From contig JAKASU010000001.1 of assembly GCA_021818925.1 (NCBI GenBank), positions 359,972 to 423,971 of the forward strand: 64,000 nt of DNA, written 5' to 3'. The stretch is from Microcaldota archaeon. Its GTDB lineage: Archaea; Micrarchaeota; Micrarchaeia; Micrarchaeales; CABMGC01. Below, one piece after another: positions 16,701 to 24,419 of this stretch. The position numbers were made by a program, and so were the translations under genes. The number at the start of each line of letters is the position of its first letter. The stretch's first letter is position 1. Under the pieces are notes generated by a model, which ran no database searches, was not told where the DNA came from, and was given only the letters and a program-made list of their open reading frames with translations.

Positions 16701-17603
16701 ATGAACCTGATCGTAGCGGTGCCGGTCGACGAGAACCTCGCCTCATTCATAGGCAAGAAGAGCTCGGAAAACAGCATCGCCTTCTACAACAGGAAGATGG
16801 GCGATGACGTCATAGTCGCGCTTCTCCCAAATCAGTCTGACGAGAAGGTTTACGCGCTTGCGGAATCGCTGCTCGTCTGCTCGCAGGTGCTGCTCAGCAC
16901 CGCCAACCTTGACAGGAGGTTCGGCGAGGCACTCGTGGCTTGCTCGCTGCTTGACAGGCGGGTGCTGCTCACCGATGACAACGACGCCGCTGCATTTCTG
17001 AAGGGAGCCGGGCTTGAGGGATGCGAGGTAGTCTCGAGGGAGAACGTGCTCGATAAGCTGCGGGAGGGCACGGTCACTCAGAAGGAGGAACCGGTCAGGA
17101 TAGACATAGACAAGGCGTTTCCGGTAAAGGGCGTTGGCACGGTTGTTCTGGGCGTGGTCACGAGGGGCACGCTGCGGCAGCACGACAGGCTCTTCCACAC
17201 GTCAGGCAGGGAGGCACTTGTCAGGTCGATACAGAGCCAGGACGAGGATGTGGAGTCAGCTGGGAGGGGCACTCGTGTCGGCATATCGCTGAAGGACATA
17301 GACCACAAGGAGATAGAGAAGGGAGACCTCCTGATGAAGCAGCAGGTCAAGAGGAGCGCGTCTGTCACGGTTGAGATAACCAGAACGAGCAGCGCAGCTA
17401 AGGAGAGCATCTCGCAGGGCGCACGGTACGGAATGGCGGACGGCTTCTCGTACAGCGAGTGCACCGTCAGGAAGCATGATGGCAAGCTGCTCGAGCTTGA
17501 GCTCGTTGCTCCGATGCCGGTCGAGGACGGCGACGAGGTGCTGCTCACGCGCGGAACCGTGCCGAGGGTCTTCGCCTCTGGAAGGATAACGGGCAAGGCT
17601 TAA
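16701..17603 (+). CDS. EF-Tu/SelB-like protein with beta-barrel domains but no GTP-binding motifs
   Basis: In this 300-residue protein, residues about 130-215 form an EF-Tu domain-2-like barrel: DKAFPVKGVGTVVLGVVTRG, then HDRLFHTSGREALVRSIQSQ and GTRVGISLKDIDHKEIEKGD. A domain-3-like barrel follows. The N-terminal 120 residues resemble a worn G domain without GxxxxGK or NKxD motifs. Translation GTPase relatives of this type occur across archaea with unknown function. Binding to a tRNA or the ribosome without GTP hydrolysis would be plausible. The ATG at 16701 follows the upstream gene by 25 bp. Confidence 0.65.
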   Translation: MNLIVAVPVDENLASFIGKKSSENSIAFYNRKMGDDVIVALLPNQSDEKVYALAESLLVCSQVLLSTANLDRRFGEALVACSLLDRRVLLTDDNDAAAFLKGAGLEGCEVVSRENVLDKLREGTVTQKEEPVRIDIDKAFPVKGVGTVVLGVVTRGTLRQHDRLFHTSGREALVRSIQSQDEDVESAGRGTRVGISLKDIDHKEIEKGDLLMKQQVKRSASVTVEITRTSSAAKESISQGARYGMADGFSYSECTVRKHDGKLLELELVAPMPVEDGDEVLLTRGTVPRVFASGRITGKA

Positions 17604-17627
17604 ATATCTGACATGACGAGTATCACC

Positions 17628-18185
17628 ATGGGGGCTGATTGGAAGAAGTTTCTTGCGGTAGCCGCTCCTTTCATGCTGCTGGCATCGGTTTCCTCGGCGC
17701 ACGCCATTCTGTTTTCTTGGACAAGCATATTCAGCAACATATGGAACAGCATCTGGAACAGCATAGCCTCTATACTGCACATCCAGACCACATCGGCGCA
17801 ACAGCAGTTCGCCGACAGGCTTGGAGAGCTCCAGGCGAACGAGACATCGCTGGCGCGGTTCTACCTGGCCAACGTTGGCAAGTACGCCAAGCAGTACAAC
17901 GTGAGCGTGAACACGAGCTGGGCCGTCAGGGTTACGGACGTAAACTCCACGACGAGCCCCGTCATAGGCAGGCTCACAGCTGTGTGGAACCAGACGAGCC
18001 AGACGCTGGGCATATACGACGGCATAGTCAACACCACCGGGATACCGACCTTCTGGGTGAACGTGACTCACAGCTCCTTCATGTCGCTGACGAAGGATGC
18101 GATAGACCAGAGCGTGTACGGCGCCGTGGCTGACATTGGAATAGCCGAGGCGACCCACTCGGTCTCGTACGGGCGCGTGGGCTAG
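17628..18185 (+). CDS. Secreted protein with signal peptide
   Basis: The preferred start is the ATG at 17628. CTTAAATATC at about 17599-17608 lies about 25 bp upstream, which fits a leaderless mRNA; an ATG at 17613 is also in frame. A signal peptide (FLAVAAPFMLLASVSSAHA) precedes an aromatic amphipathic stretch with the repeated unit IWNSI (FSNIWNSIWNSIASIL) and a domain with eight or so N-x-S/T sites. No known domain is recognised. The mature protein is likely exported and N-glycosylated, with the Trp-rich helix lying on the membrane surface. Confidence 0.55.
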   Translation: MGADWKKFLAVAAPFMLLASVSSAHAILFSWTSIFSNIWNSIWNSIASILHIQTTSAQQQFADRLGELQANETSLARFYLANVGKYAKQYNVSVNTSWAVRVTDVNSTTSPVIGRLTAVWNQTSQTLGIYDGIVNTTGIPTFWVNVTHSSFMSLTKDAIDQSVYGAVADIGIAEATHSVSYGRVG

Positions 18186-18232
18186 CCGCACGCTCTCTGA
18201 CAAAGTTATAAAAAGCTTTTAGTTTAGTGGAT

Positions 18233-18748
18233 ATGAGTGATTGTGTGGAAAAGAACCTGATGTACGTTGCAGGTATCCTAGTAGTGATAATTGTAGCAGC
18301 ATTCATCCTCCTCTCCGGATTCGCAAGCGCGCCTACGGCAACAACCACCGTTACGCAGAACCTCACCACTGTTAGCGTTGCGCCTGTAACAACCACGATA
18401 GTTAAGAACCTTACAACTGCAACAGGACCGAACCTTGCAACTTGCAACGGCTACGAATACTCATTAAGCAAGCCGTTCTACGGCATAACCGGGTCGTGCG
18501 GATGGCGCGCCTCGCTGGTCAACATAACAATATACGGAGGGGCATTCTACAATACTACTATAGCTTTCGTTGAGCAGAACACGACAAATGCGCCTGTGAA
18601 CTTCACGGCCTCAGTGGTGCCCTGCCAGAGCAGCGACGTGCAGCCGTTCTACCTTCCTACAGGAAACTACAAGGTGAGCTTTAGGACGGGGGCTGCGGAC
18701 AGCGCTGTGTCATGCGGCAACGCGACGATGAGGATAAGCATCTCCTGA
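18233..18748 (+). CDS. Membrane-anchored extracellular protein with Thr-rich stalk
   Basis: A TATA-like TTATAAAAAG (about 18206-18215) places the transcript start at the ATG at 18233, preferred over the GTG at 18227. A single anchor helix (VAGILVVIIVAAFILLSGF) is followed by a Thr/Val-rich stalk (residues about 33-65) and a globular outer domain of about 100 residues with four cysteines and many N-x-T sites. The family is unknown. The layout is that of a surface-displayed domain on a glycosylated stalk. Confidence 0.55.
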   Translation: MSDCVEKNLMYVAGILVVIIVAAFILLSGFASAPTATTTVTQNLTTVSVAPVTTTIVKNLTTATGPNLATCNGYEYSLSKPFYGITGSCGWRASLVNITIYGGAFYNTTIAFVEQNTTNAPVNFTASVVPCQSSDVQPFYLPTGNYKVSFRTGAADSAVSCGNATMRISIS

Positions 18749-18758
18749 AGCGGGCGGC

Positions 18759-19292
18759 TCACTTCTTCAGCAGGTCGGCGTACTCCTTCCTGAACTTCCT
18801 TACCTTGGGCGAGATGACCAGCATGCAGTAGGGCTGCAGCGGGTTCTTCTTGAAGTAGTTCCTGTGGTAGTCCTCGGCCTTGTAGAAGGCCTTGAAGGGG
18901 ACGAGCTGGGTGACGAGCGGCCTGCTGTATATCCCGCGCTCCTCGATCTCCTTCATCACCTCCATGGCGACGCGCTTCTGCTCCTCGCTGTGGTAGAATA
19001 TCACAGACCTGTACTGCGCTCCTACATCGTTGCCCTGCCTGTTGGGCGTGGTTGGGTCGTGGACCGTGAAGAATACCTGGAGCAGTCGCCTGAAGGGCAG
19101 GACATCTGAATCGAAGGTTATCTGCGCCACCTCCGCGTGGCCTGTCGTGCCGGAGCACACCTGCTCGTACGTTGGGTTGGGAACAGTCCCGCCGGAATAG
19201 CCCGGCTCGACGCTCTTCACGCCCCTGAGTTCGGAGAATATCGCTTCGGTGCACCAGAAGCAGCCGCTGCCCAGTGTTGCCGTCTCCTCCAC
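18759..19292 (-). CDS. msrA: Peptide methionine sulfoxide reductase MsrA
   Basis: The 177-residue protein has the MsrA active site [10 protein letters not shown] with the catalytic cysteine near residue 11. [24 protein letters not shown] and [18 protein letters not shown] follow, and all are family hallmarks. It reduces the S-epimer of methionine sulfoxide using thioredoxin-type donors. The GTG start at 19292 lies about 26 bp after ACTATAAGTATG on the minus strand, so the mRNA is probably leaderless. It fits an oxidative, metal-rich habitat. Confidence 0.92.
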   Translation of the reverse strand: MEETATLGSGCFWCTEAIFSELRGVKSVEPGYSGGTVPNPTYEQVCSGTTGHAEVAQITFDSDVLPFRRLLQVFFTVHDPTTPNRQGNDVGAQYRSVIFYHSEEQKRVAMEVMKEIEERGIYSRPLVTQLVPFKAFYKAEDYHRNYFKKNPLQPYCMLVISPKVRKFRKEYADLLKK

Positions 19293-19336
19293 TAGGTTGT
19301 TTGCCAGCTTCTCATACTTATAGTTTGCTGGAGAGT

Positions 19337-19921
19337 TCAGATCTTCCTCGTCTCCAGGCCGTATCCCACTATTATAGCCCAGATGAGCTCGTCGTAGAAA
19401 AGTATCTCCTCCACTCCGCCGTGCCCCAGGCCAAATGTAACCTGCGAACCGGTGGCGAGGTTGAAGATGAAGAGCACGGTGACGAGTATGCCAACGAGCC
19501 CCGCAGCGAGAGAGTAGTATGAGAGGTAGCCCCTGAAGACCTTGAAGAAGGCGATCGCGGTTATGGCTGCGCCGTCGAATGCGACGAGGGCGGATAGTAT
19601 GTGCGGCAGTCCGGTGGTCTCGGGGAACACGCCGACGCAGAAGCCCCCAAGGCCTATGATGAAGAAGGCGACAGACGCGTACTTCCTGTGCGCCTTGCAG
19701 AGGAAGTACGATGCGAGCACGAGAAGAAGGCCGAAGAGCATCATCGAGAGGTTGAAGATCGGTGCCGTGCTTCCGACGCCAAGGTCGCTTATGTAGTTGT
19801 TGGCCAGGCTGTAGTTCGGATAGAGGCGCTGAGCCACTATTATGAAGAACACGAGCTGTATCGATGCGAGGAGTATCGCCTTGCCGGCGAAGGCGGATGC
19901 GTCGCGCACGGTCATTTTCAT
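19337..19921 (-). CDS. DUF998 family membrane protein
   Basis: The start is the ATG at 19921, about 26 bp after a TATA-like AATTTAAACC. The 194-residue protein has six membrane helices, with [20 protein letters not shown] after the first and [19 protein letters not shown] in the middle. Both are typical of DUF998 proteins, whose function is unknown. It is the last gene before the integrated element. Confidence 0.75.
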   Translation of the reverse strand: MKMTVRDASAFAGKAILLASIQLVFFIIVAQRLYPNYSLANNYISDLGVGSTAPIFNLSMMLFGLLLVLASYFLCKAHRKYASVAFFIIGLGGFCVGVFPETTGLPHILSALVAFDGAAITAIAFFKVFRGYLSYYSLAAGLVGILVTVLFIFNLATGSQVTFGLGHGGVEEILFYDELIWAIIVGYGLETRKI

Positions 19922-19989
19922 GCTAGTAGGTTGCAACTCAGGTTTAAATTATCTTTGATGGCGGTCAGTAATCTTATGAAAAGCATGCT

Positions 19990-20015
19990 TGGGGTTGCCG
20001 AGATTTGAACTCGGA
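19990..20015. repeat. Attachment site copy at the left end of the integrated element
   Basis: These 26 bp (beginning TGGGGTTGCCGAG, ending ACTCGGA) are identical to 27367-27392, which are the last 26 bases of tRNA-Trp including its discriminator. Similarity stops at both edges. A direct repeat with one copy being a tRNA 3' end is the hallmark of tyrosine-recombinase integration. Confidence 0.88.
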
Positions 20016-20109
20016 TACCCGTCATTGCAGTAGCGGGCATGACGGGATTTGAACCAGCAACCTTAGACGGAAGAACTGACAAAGTTCGACGTGTATCCTT
20101 TCTAGCCAT
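19990..20109 (-). pseudogene. N-terminal fragment of the element's tyrosine recombinase (split by integration)
   Basis: From the ATG at 20109 the minus strand encodes MARKDTRRTLSVLPSKV and so on, 40 codons ending exactly at the outer edge of the att repeat. Across the repeat its frame reads IRVQISATP, the same frame as in the integrase copy at 27392-27367. Joined through the repeat, the fragment adds 32 residues to the 303-residue C-terminal part and gives a 335-residue integrase. SSV-type archaeal integrases are split in this way when their element integrates. The frame reads on into the chromosome without meaning. A TATA-like TCTATATAAATTT lies at about 20177-20189. Confidence 0.7.
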
Positions 20110-20308
20110 AGCAACCCCGATTAAACACATTTGCCTGCAAATGAACCCCGGTTATTCATAGGTATATGCCGCTCCAAATTTATATAGACGCCGGGTGCGG
20201 TTTTATACTGAAACTGAACCCCAACCCAGACTGAGCCATAAGCTTGGGCGTAAGGCCAAGAATGGCTTAATCTTGGGTTTTGGTCGTCTTCTCCGCCTCA
20301 TTTTGGCC

Positions 20309-20455
20309 TTCTCTACATGCCGCAAAATTCTCTACATGAACTTGGCAATCCATGTAGAGAAAAGTCTCGACGGAAACCCTCCAATCGGGGCTTTTTCACG
20401 AGGAACTACTGCACATCAATATTATAGCCGTCCATGTAGAGAGTCGTGTAGAGAC
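20309..20455. repeat. Inverted 11-mer cluster (iteron-like), candidate origin or operator
   Basis: TTCTCTACATG occurs at 20309-20319 and 20328-20338. Its complement CATGTAGAGAA is at 20351-20361 and CATGTAGAGA at 20433-20442, with a partial copy TGTAGAGA at 20447-20454. The second and third copies form a perfect 11-bp stem with a 12-nt loop. Clustered repeats in both orientations suggest binding of a replication initiator or partition protein. Confidence 0.5.
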
Positions 20456-20546
20456 TCTCCCGCCTCGCAGCCTCCGCCCGCCTTTAAGACGCCTTTGGGT
20501 GTCGCACGGCGGGCTACGGCTACTTTGTAGGACATGGCGGCGTTAA

Positions 20547-20576
20547 GGCTGATTTTGACCCCCCGCAAAATCAGCC
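20547..20576. repeat. 10-bp hairpin
   Basis: GGCTGATTTT (20547-20556) and AAAATCAGCC (20567-20576) are perfectly complementary around a C-rich 10-nt loop. The hairpin could be an RNA structure, a terminator or part of an origin. Confidence 0.5.
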
Positions 20577-20624
20577 GCTTGCTAGGTTGCTAGCTTAAAG
20601 TCCGTTGGGACGACCCCCTCGTGA

Positions 20625-20645
20625 GCTAATCCCTAAAGGATTAGC
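20625..20645. repeat. 8-bp hairpin
   Basis: GCTAATCC (20625-20632) and GGATTAGC (20638-20645) pair around the 5-nt loop CTAAA. It lies about 50 bp beyond the stop of the membrane-protein gene on the minus strand and could end that operon's transcript. Confidence 0.4.
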
Positions 20646-20693
20646 GATAGAGTGGTGGTTTTAAGGATTATAGGTTTCCTTGTAACGGGACAA

Positions 20694-21179
20694 TCAAGCC
20701 CTTTTCCTTATTTTGCATTGAGGGCTAGACAGCTTGTTCAGGTAGTATGCTATGATCACAACGTTGAGGGTTATCAGCAGCAAGATGATCTCCACGTTGT
20801 AATCCCTCAGGAACGAGGTGAGCGCATAGACCGCCGGAGTGCTCATGCCCACCGCCAGGGCCAGGGTTGGTAGCAAGGTAGTAGTGCAACCGCATAGGCC
20901 GCTGCCTAGCACGATTGTACCTACGCTGGGCACTGTGCCTATCGCTTTTGAGTTGTTTTTACGCGTGTTCCACATCGAGTATACAGCGATTGTCATGAGA
21001 ATGGAGGAACTTGCCACAAGCAGAAAAACCATATAAATTGGTACGGACAGCATGACTGCGCTGCCGCCCTGAATGTAGGCCAGATACCAGAACGCAAAAG
21101 AATAGGTTATCCCTAGAACAACCGTCAGGACAGCGTATTTTGGCTTATAGATTTCCCGAAGAGTATCATAAGATATCAA
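20694..21179 (-). CDS. Membrane protein with Cys-Gly-Cys motif, copper element
   Basis: This 161-residue protein has about four membrane helices and the motif GLCGCTTTLLPTLAL at the start of the third. The cysteine pair inside a helix could bind a soft metal, as in MerT/CopZ-linked transporters, but no family is recognised. It starts at a TTG preceded by a strong GGTGGT Shine-Dalgarno and follows the Cys-rich secreted gene by 9 bp. It is therefore the last of four minus-strand genes that run from 23618. Confidence 0.55.
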   Translation of the reverse strand: MISYDTLREIYKPKYAVLTVVLGITYSFAFWYLAYIQGGSAVMLSVPIYMVFLLVASSSILMTIAVYSMWNTRKNNSKAIGTVPSVGTIVLGSGLCGCTTTLLPTLALAVGMSTPAVYALTSFLRDYNVEIILLLITLNVVIIAYYLNKLSSPQCKIRKRA

Positions 21180-21188
21180 CGCACCACC

Positions 21189-22283
21189 TTACGCCCCACA
21201 AGACGCTCCGCCGCCGCTGGGCTGCGCAAGAATCTTGTTTTTTATCAGATACTGGTTTACGCTTGCGTAGCCTGAATAACTTGAGAAGTTATAACCCATC
21301 ACATCGCTGGAATTTACTTGGGAGTAGTTCCCTCCCTGTGAATCAAAATATGCGGCTATTTCAGCGTATTGCTGTGGGAATTGATATTGATAGAAATATC
21401 TGGCAGCATCGAACATCTGACTTTGGTTTGCACCTTGATATGCAAGCAGTTCAATTAGGCCCAGAGCTGCTGCTCCGTGGTTGCAGTCTGGAAACGCCGT
21501 GGGATTATCGCAGCAAGGGCGGTACGAATGCGTGGCAACGTCGTACATCAGAGCCTGCTGCTGTGAGTTCAGGCTTATGATATTCAATTCGCCTAATTGC
21601 AGTTTTCCCAGCGGACCATAGCCGCCCGTACTGGCAAAATACCGGCTTGCTACGTATTCAGGAGTGATTTTCTGATTCAGGGAGGCGTTGCTATTTATCT
21701 GCTCGGCATATGGAACACTCGCGTTGATTATTGGTCCGGCATTTATTATTGTATTGTTGTTGTTTATGCCCAAAGACCACAGAACGAGTTGGATAAACTC
21801 AGTGTTTGTAGCGTTGAATTGTATATAACCATTGTATGTTCCGTTTAATATCTCCTCTTCAACAGGAGTTAGTGGCTGTCTAGAATTGTTGAGTATAATC
21901 GATAGGTTTGATGGATTCAACGCTCCTGTTTCTACAAGCTTATGTACGCTATCCCCCCACTTAAAAGGTAATGTGTAGCCTGTAGTGGGAATTACCTGCG
22001 CGGCTAATAGCGTTTGATTTATCGTGTTGTCGCCAGGTGTTTTTGCTGCGTTAGTTGTGATATTATTGTAAATGTTAGACGTATTAGTTGTTGCTGGATG
22101 GGCGGCATCAAAGTTTCCAAATATATTTATATGTGATATTGAAATGGCTGCGAATGAAACCACCATAACCAGAAGCACCATGAGCGCAGTATAATAATGC
22201 AAGTGCTTTGCCCCCACCACACTTCTATTCTTGCCTTTCCTGAGATTGCGCTCCTTTGTCGTATTTGATTTCTTTTTTTGCAT
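21189..22283 (-). CDS. Membrane-anchored Cys-rich exported protein of the copper element (large)
   Basis: The 364-residue protein has a basic N-terminus, one anchor helix (YYTALMVLLVMVVSFAAISI) and a long Asn/Thr-rich outer region with about 20 N-x-S/T sites. A conserved-looking core carries RPCCDNPTAFPDCNHGAAAL, placing cysteine and histidine residues as a metal site, and the tail has CGA. The smaller neighbour at 23052-23618 shares the pattern of a CC cluster plus a helix with H/G and a terminal cysteine. Extracellular copper or mercury binding is inferred from these residues and from the copper genes beside it. Confidence 0.55.
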   Translation of the reverse strand: MQKKKSNTTKERNLRKGKNRSVVGAKHLHYYTALMVLLVMVVSFAAISISHINIFGNFDAAHPATTNTSNIYNNITTNAAKTPGDNTINQTLLAAQVIPTTGYTLPFKWGDSVHKLVETGALNPSNLSIILNNSRQPLTPVEEEILNGTYNGYIQFNATNTEFIQLVLWSLGINNNNTIINAGPIINASVPYAEQINSNASLNQKITPEYVASRYFASTGGYGPLGKLQLGELNIISLNSQQQALMYDVATHSYRPCCDNPTAFPDCNHGAAALGLIELLAYQGANQSQMFDAARYFYQYQFPQQYAEIAAYFDSQGGNYSQVNSSDVMGYNFSSYSGYASVNQYLIKNKILAQPSGGGASCGA

Positions 22284-22291
22284 TGATTTAC

Positions 22292-23062
22292 CTATTCTAC
22301 TATTATTTTACCGTACATTCCCATCTGTGCATGTCCAGGATACATGCAGATATACCAATATGTTCCGGTATTGGCGAAGGCAGTAGTATAGTTATATTCC
22401 GATGCCGAACCCCCGGAATAATTGGCATGTGGTATTATCGGCATCATGGACACTATGCCATTCATAGCAGACATCGGCATGTATTGATACGGCGGCCCTG
22501 TGGCAGTCATTATTACATTGTGGTACTCGCTAGAGTCTAGATTTATAAATTCCACATGGACTATCGCGTCCCTTGGTATTATTAGGGTAGGATCTATCAA
22601 CCCATATATGACAAATGCATTGCCGGAGCTGTTGGAATCATACAAAGGCGGTTGCGCACGCGTCAGATTAATCGCACGTTGCGCACCCATTGCAAGTATG
22701 ACCAACGTGATGTTGCTAGAGGTGAACAGCACAGTATTGTTATCTGGATACGCGTGCGCGTAAGAAGGCAATTTATTTGTATCTGCTTCGGCTGTGCTTA
22801 TATTTATTCGTGTGTTCAGAACAGAGCCTCCAGTTCCGCCCATCATGCCGGCGTAGCCTCCTGAGCCTCCATTCATCATGCTACTGAACATGCCTGCACC
22901 CATCATTCCGGCTATCCCATTCATCATGTTAAAACCAGATACGTTGAGGACCAGCAGAATTATAATCACTACAAGAAGCAGCACCACTACTAAAAGCAAC
23001 GAAGTGGCGTTTATTATCGTATTCTTGCGTTTCGCATGTTTTGTAATGAAATCACCCGCCAC
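22292..23062 (-). CDS. Sulfocyanin/rusticyanin-like cupredoxin, membrane-anchored
   Basis: In this 256-residue protein one N-terminal membrane helix is followed by a Met/Gly-rich stretch (GMMGAGMFSSMMNGG). Methionine runs of this kind bind copper in exported proteins. The C-terminal 150 residues form a cupredoxin: SSEYHNVIMTATG supplies the first histidine and YWYICMYPGHAQMGMYG the Cys, His and Met of a type 1 copper site. Sulfocyanins and rusticyanins with this layout carry electrons outside the membrane of acidophiles. The start is a GTG overlapping the upstream stop by 11 bp, so the genes are translationally coupled. Confidence 0.75.
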   Translation of the reverse strand: MAGDFITKHAKRKNTIINATSLLLVVVLLLVVIIILLVLNVSGFNMMNGIAGMMGAGMFSSMMNGGSGGYAGMMGGTGGSVLNTRINISTAEADTNKLPSYAHAYPDNNTVLFTSSNITLVILAMGAQRAINLTRAQPPLYDSNSSGNAFVIYGLIDPTLIIPRDAIVHVEFINLDSSEYHNVIMTATGPPYQYMPMSAMNGIVSMMPIIPHANYSGGSASEYNYTTAFANTGTYWYICMYPGHAQMGMYGKIIVE

Positions 23063-23618
23063 AGCAATCCTCTAAGTTGATGAGCGTTACGACTTGGCTG
23101 ACATTGTAGTTATAGTTTTTTATCATGTATTTGGCAAGACCGGCGTGTGCATACCATGCCCAGCATTGGCAGCAACACCAACTCTTGTCTTGGGTAAGAG
23201 ACGCTGCCTGAGTGAATGTCACGTTCTGGCTCTGGTTGAGCGTTATGTTATCGTAATAGCCTAGCATTTGCTTGACCTGCGACACTGAAACGTTATATGG
23301 ATTTTGTGGTATTGCGCTTATATTAGAATAATTTTTTAGGCCCGCGATTTGCTGCTGATAGTGGTTCCAGTCCATAGGGCTGCAGCAGGAACCCTGAAAG
23401 TATGCGTTGTTTGGCTGGGAATCCACAGAATTATATATTGCTGCCTTATTTCCAAGGTAAGCGCACTGGTCACTTGTAGCACTGCTCAACGCAGTGAACT
23501 GCGCAAATTCGGGGGTACTCTGCGCGCTTGCAGAGTGTCCTGACAGAAGTACGAATGAAACCGCAGCTATGACTATGATAGTTATTGCTGCAAGCAATGG
23601 GATAACATACCTGGCCAT
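23052..23618 (-). CDS. Secreted Cys-rich protein of the copper element (small)
   Basis: The start is the ATG at 23618, about 26 bp after a TATA-like GATATATC. The 188-residue product has a signal anchor (YVIPLLAAITIIVIAAVSF). Its mature part has an SCCSPMDWNHY segment, then WCCCQCWAWYAHAGLAKYMI and a terminal DCCGG: ten or so cysteines with nearby histidines. It looks like an exported soft-metal binder related to the larger neighbour at 21189-22283. The family is not recognised. It is the first gene of the minus-strand copper operon and is divergent from the regulator gene. Confidence 0.6.
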   Translation of the reverse strand: MARYVIPLLAAITIIVIAAVSFVLLSGHSASAQSTPEFAQFTALSSATSDQCAYLGNKAAIYNSVDSQPNNAYFQGSCCSPMDWNHYQQQIAGLKNYSNISAIPQNPYNVSVSQVKQMLGYYDNITLNQSQNVTFTQAASLTQDKSWCCCQCWAWYAHAGLAKYMIKNYNYNVSQVVTLINLEDCCGG

Positions 23619-23642
23619 TTTATACACGCATATATCGTACTT

Positions 23643-23672
23643 AGATATATCATAGCCAAATATATAAATATT
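23643..23672. promoter_or_regulatory. Divergent promoter of the copper cassette
   Basis: TATATAAATA at 23661-23670 is centred 28 bp before the regulator ATG (23694). GATATATC at about 23644-23651 serves the minus-strand gene starting at 23618. The two divergent operons share a 75-bp gap, so one regulator bound here could control both. Confidence 0.5.
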
Positions 23673-23693
23673 TTATCAAAGAGAAGATATACT

Positions 23694-24122
23694 ATGGGAA
23701 AAGACAAAGTCAAAATAACAAACATGGTCAAGTTTTATACATTAGCACTTTTGTATGAGAAACCTAGACATGGATACGAGATAATTAAAAGCCTAAGTAA
23801 TACCCTGAACAAAGGAGTGAGTGCTGGGGAAATATACCCTTTTCTAGAACTACTTAATAAAAACAATTATATTTCATTTAGAACAGAAAAATTAAGAGGT
23901 AAGAAAACCTACCATCTAACCAAAGAGGGGCGGAATTTAGTTAAAGAGCTATTTGTCCGATCGGAAGCCTTGGCAAATGCGCTAATCGAAACTAGGTTAG
24001 AAGTATGTGCGCATTGTAATTGTGAAATCTACAAAGGAGGGGTTGAAGAGAGAATTAAAGGGCGCACACTAAGATTCTGTTGCAAGTATTGTGCAAAATC
24101 CTACACGAGTAAAAGTGGATAA
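23694..24122 (+). CDS. PadR-type regulator fused to a TRASH metal-sensing domain
   Basis: In this 142-residue protein the first 95 residues form a PadR winged helix: FYTLALLYEKPRHGYEIIKS, GEIYPFLELLNKNNYI and KTYHLTKEGRNLVKEL. The C-terminal part has VCAHCNCEIYKGG and later RFCCKYCAKSY, a TRASH-type zinc-ribbon-like fold that holds metal through cysteines. TRASH-containing regulators such as Sulfolobus CopT sense copper. It is leaderless and opens the plus-strand operon that leads to CopA. It probably senses copper and controls both divergent operons; this is inferred from domains and position. Confidence 0.8.
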   Translation: MGKDKVKITNMVKFYTLALLYEKPRHGYEIIKSLSNTLNKGVSAGEIYPFLELLNKNNYISFRTEKLRGKKTYHLTKEGRNLVKELFVRSEALANALIETRLEVCAHCNCEIYKGGVEERIKGRTLRFCCKYCAKSYTSKSG

Positions 24123-24123
24123 T

Positions 24124-24267
24124 ATGGTCGAAGACCCAGTATGTAAGATGGACGTGAAGGAAAATGCCAAATTTAAGAGCAGGTTTAAGGGCAAAGAGTA
24201 CTGCTTTTGCTCTCTCGGATGCAAAGAAAAGTTTGATAAGTCACCTGAAGAATATACGAAATGGTAG
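24124..24267 (+). CDS. Small YHS-domain metal-binding protein
   Basis: The 47-residue protein is essentially one YHS domain: EDPVCKMDV at the start, FKGKEYCFCSLGCKEKF in the middle and SPEEYTKW at the end. YHS domains bind soft or transition metals through these cysteines. It starts 1 bp after the regulator stop. The same domain is fused to the CopA ATPase downstream, so this free copy may be a copper donor to the pump. Confidence 0.8.
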   Translation: MVEDPVCKMDVKENAKFKSRFKGKEYCFCSLGCKEKFDKSPEEYTKW

Positions 24268-24413
24268 GTATGGAATATCAATGCAGTATATGTGGACTGC
24301 ACTACCAAAACAAAAAATTTGCAGATAACTGCTACCTATGGTGCTCCGCACACGATAGTTGCAATCTTGAAATAACAAAAAACTCTTTAGAAGTAAAGAA
24401 AAAGAAAAGATGA
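24261..24413 (+). CDS. Very small Cys-rich protein between YHS protein and CopA
   Basis: The frame gives 50 residues from the ATG at 24261 (overlapping the YHS gene by 7 bp) or 47 from the ATG at 24270. It has CSICGLHY, then NCYLWCSAHDSCN and a lysine-rich tail. The two cysteine pairs plus histidines suggest a small zinc- or copper-binding knuckle. It ends 6 bp before copA and belongs to the same operon. The family is not known to me; it may be a metal chaperone. Confidence 0.6.
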   Translation: MVGMEYQCSICGLHYQNKKFADNCYLWCSAHDSCNLEITKNSLEVKKKKR

Positions 24414-24419
24414 AAATAA

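Larger units (their letters stand above)
20119..20693. other. Non-coding end of the integrated element (575 bp)
   Basis: No convincing gene is present; the open frames here lack codon structure and family features. The stretch contains a cluster of inverted 11-mers (20309-20455) and two strong hairpins (20547-20576 and 20625-20645). In small archaeal plasmids and viruses such a region near the integrase commonly holds the replication origin or a regulatory RNA; that role is inferred. Confidence 0.55.

Noticed and set aside
19991-20118. A 128-nt intron-containing tRNA with the same T arm and acceptor as tRNA-Trp (ends GGGGTTGC and GCAACCCC pair).
   Set aside because: No D arm or anticodon arm can be folded for the 5' part. 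The shared 3' end stops exactly at 26 bp, and the frame from 20109 continues the integrase through the repeat. The att-site and split-integrase reading explains more.
20195-20530. A 111-codon open frame in the end of the copper element.
   Set aside because: It has no recognisable domain or hydrophobic pattern, runs through the inverted 11-mers and hairpin stems, and has no ribosome site at its start.
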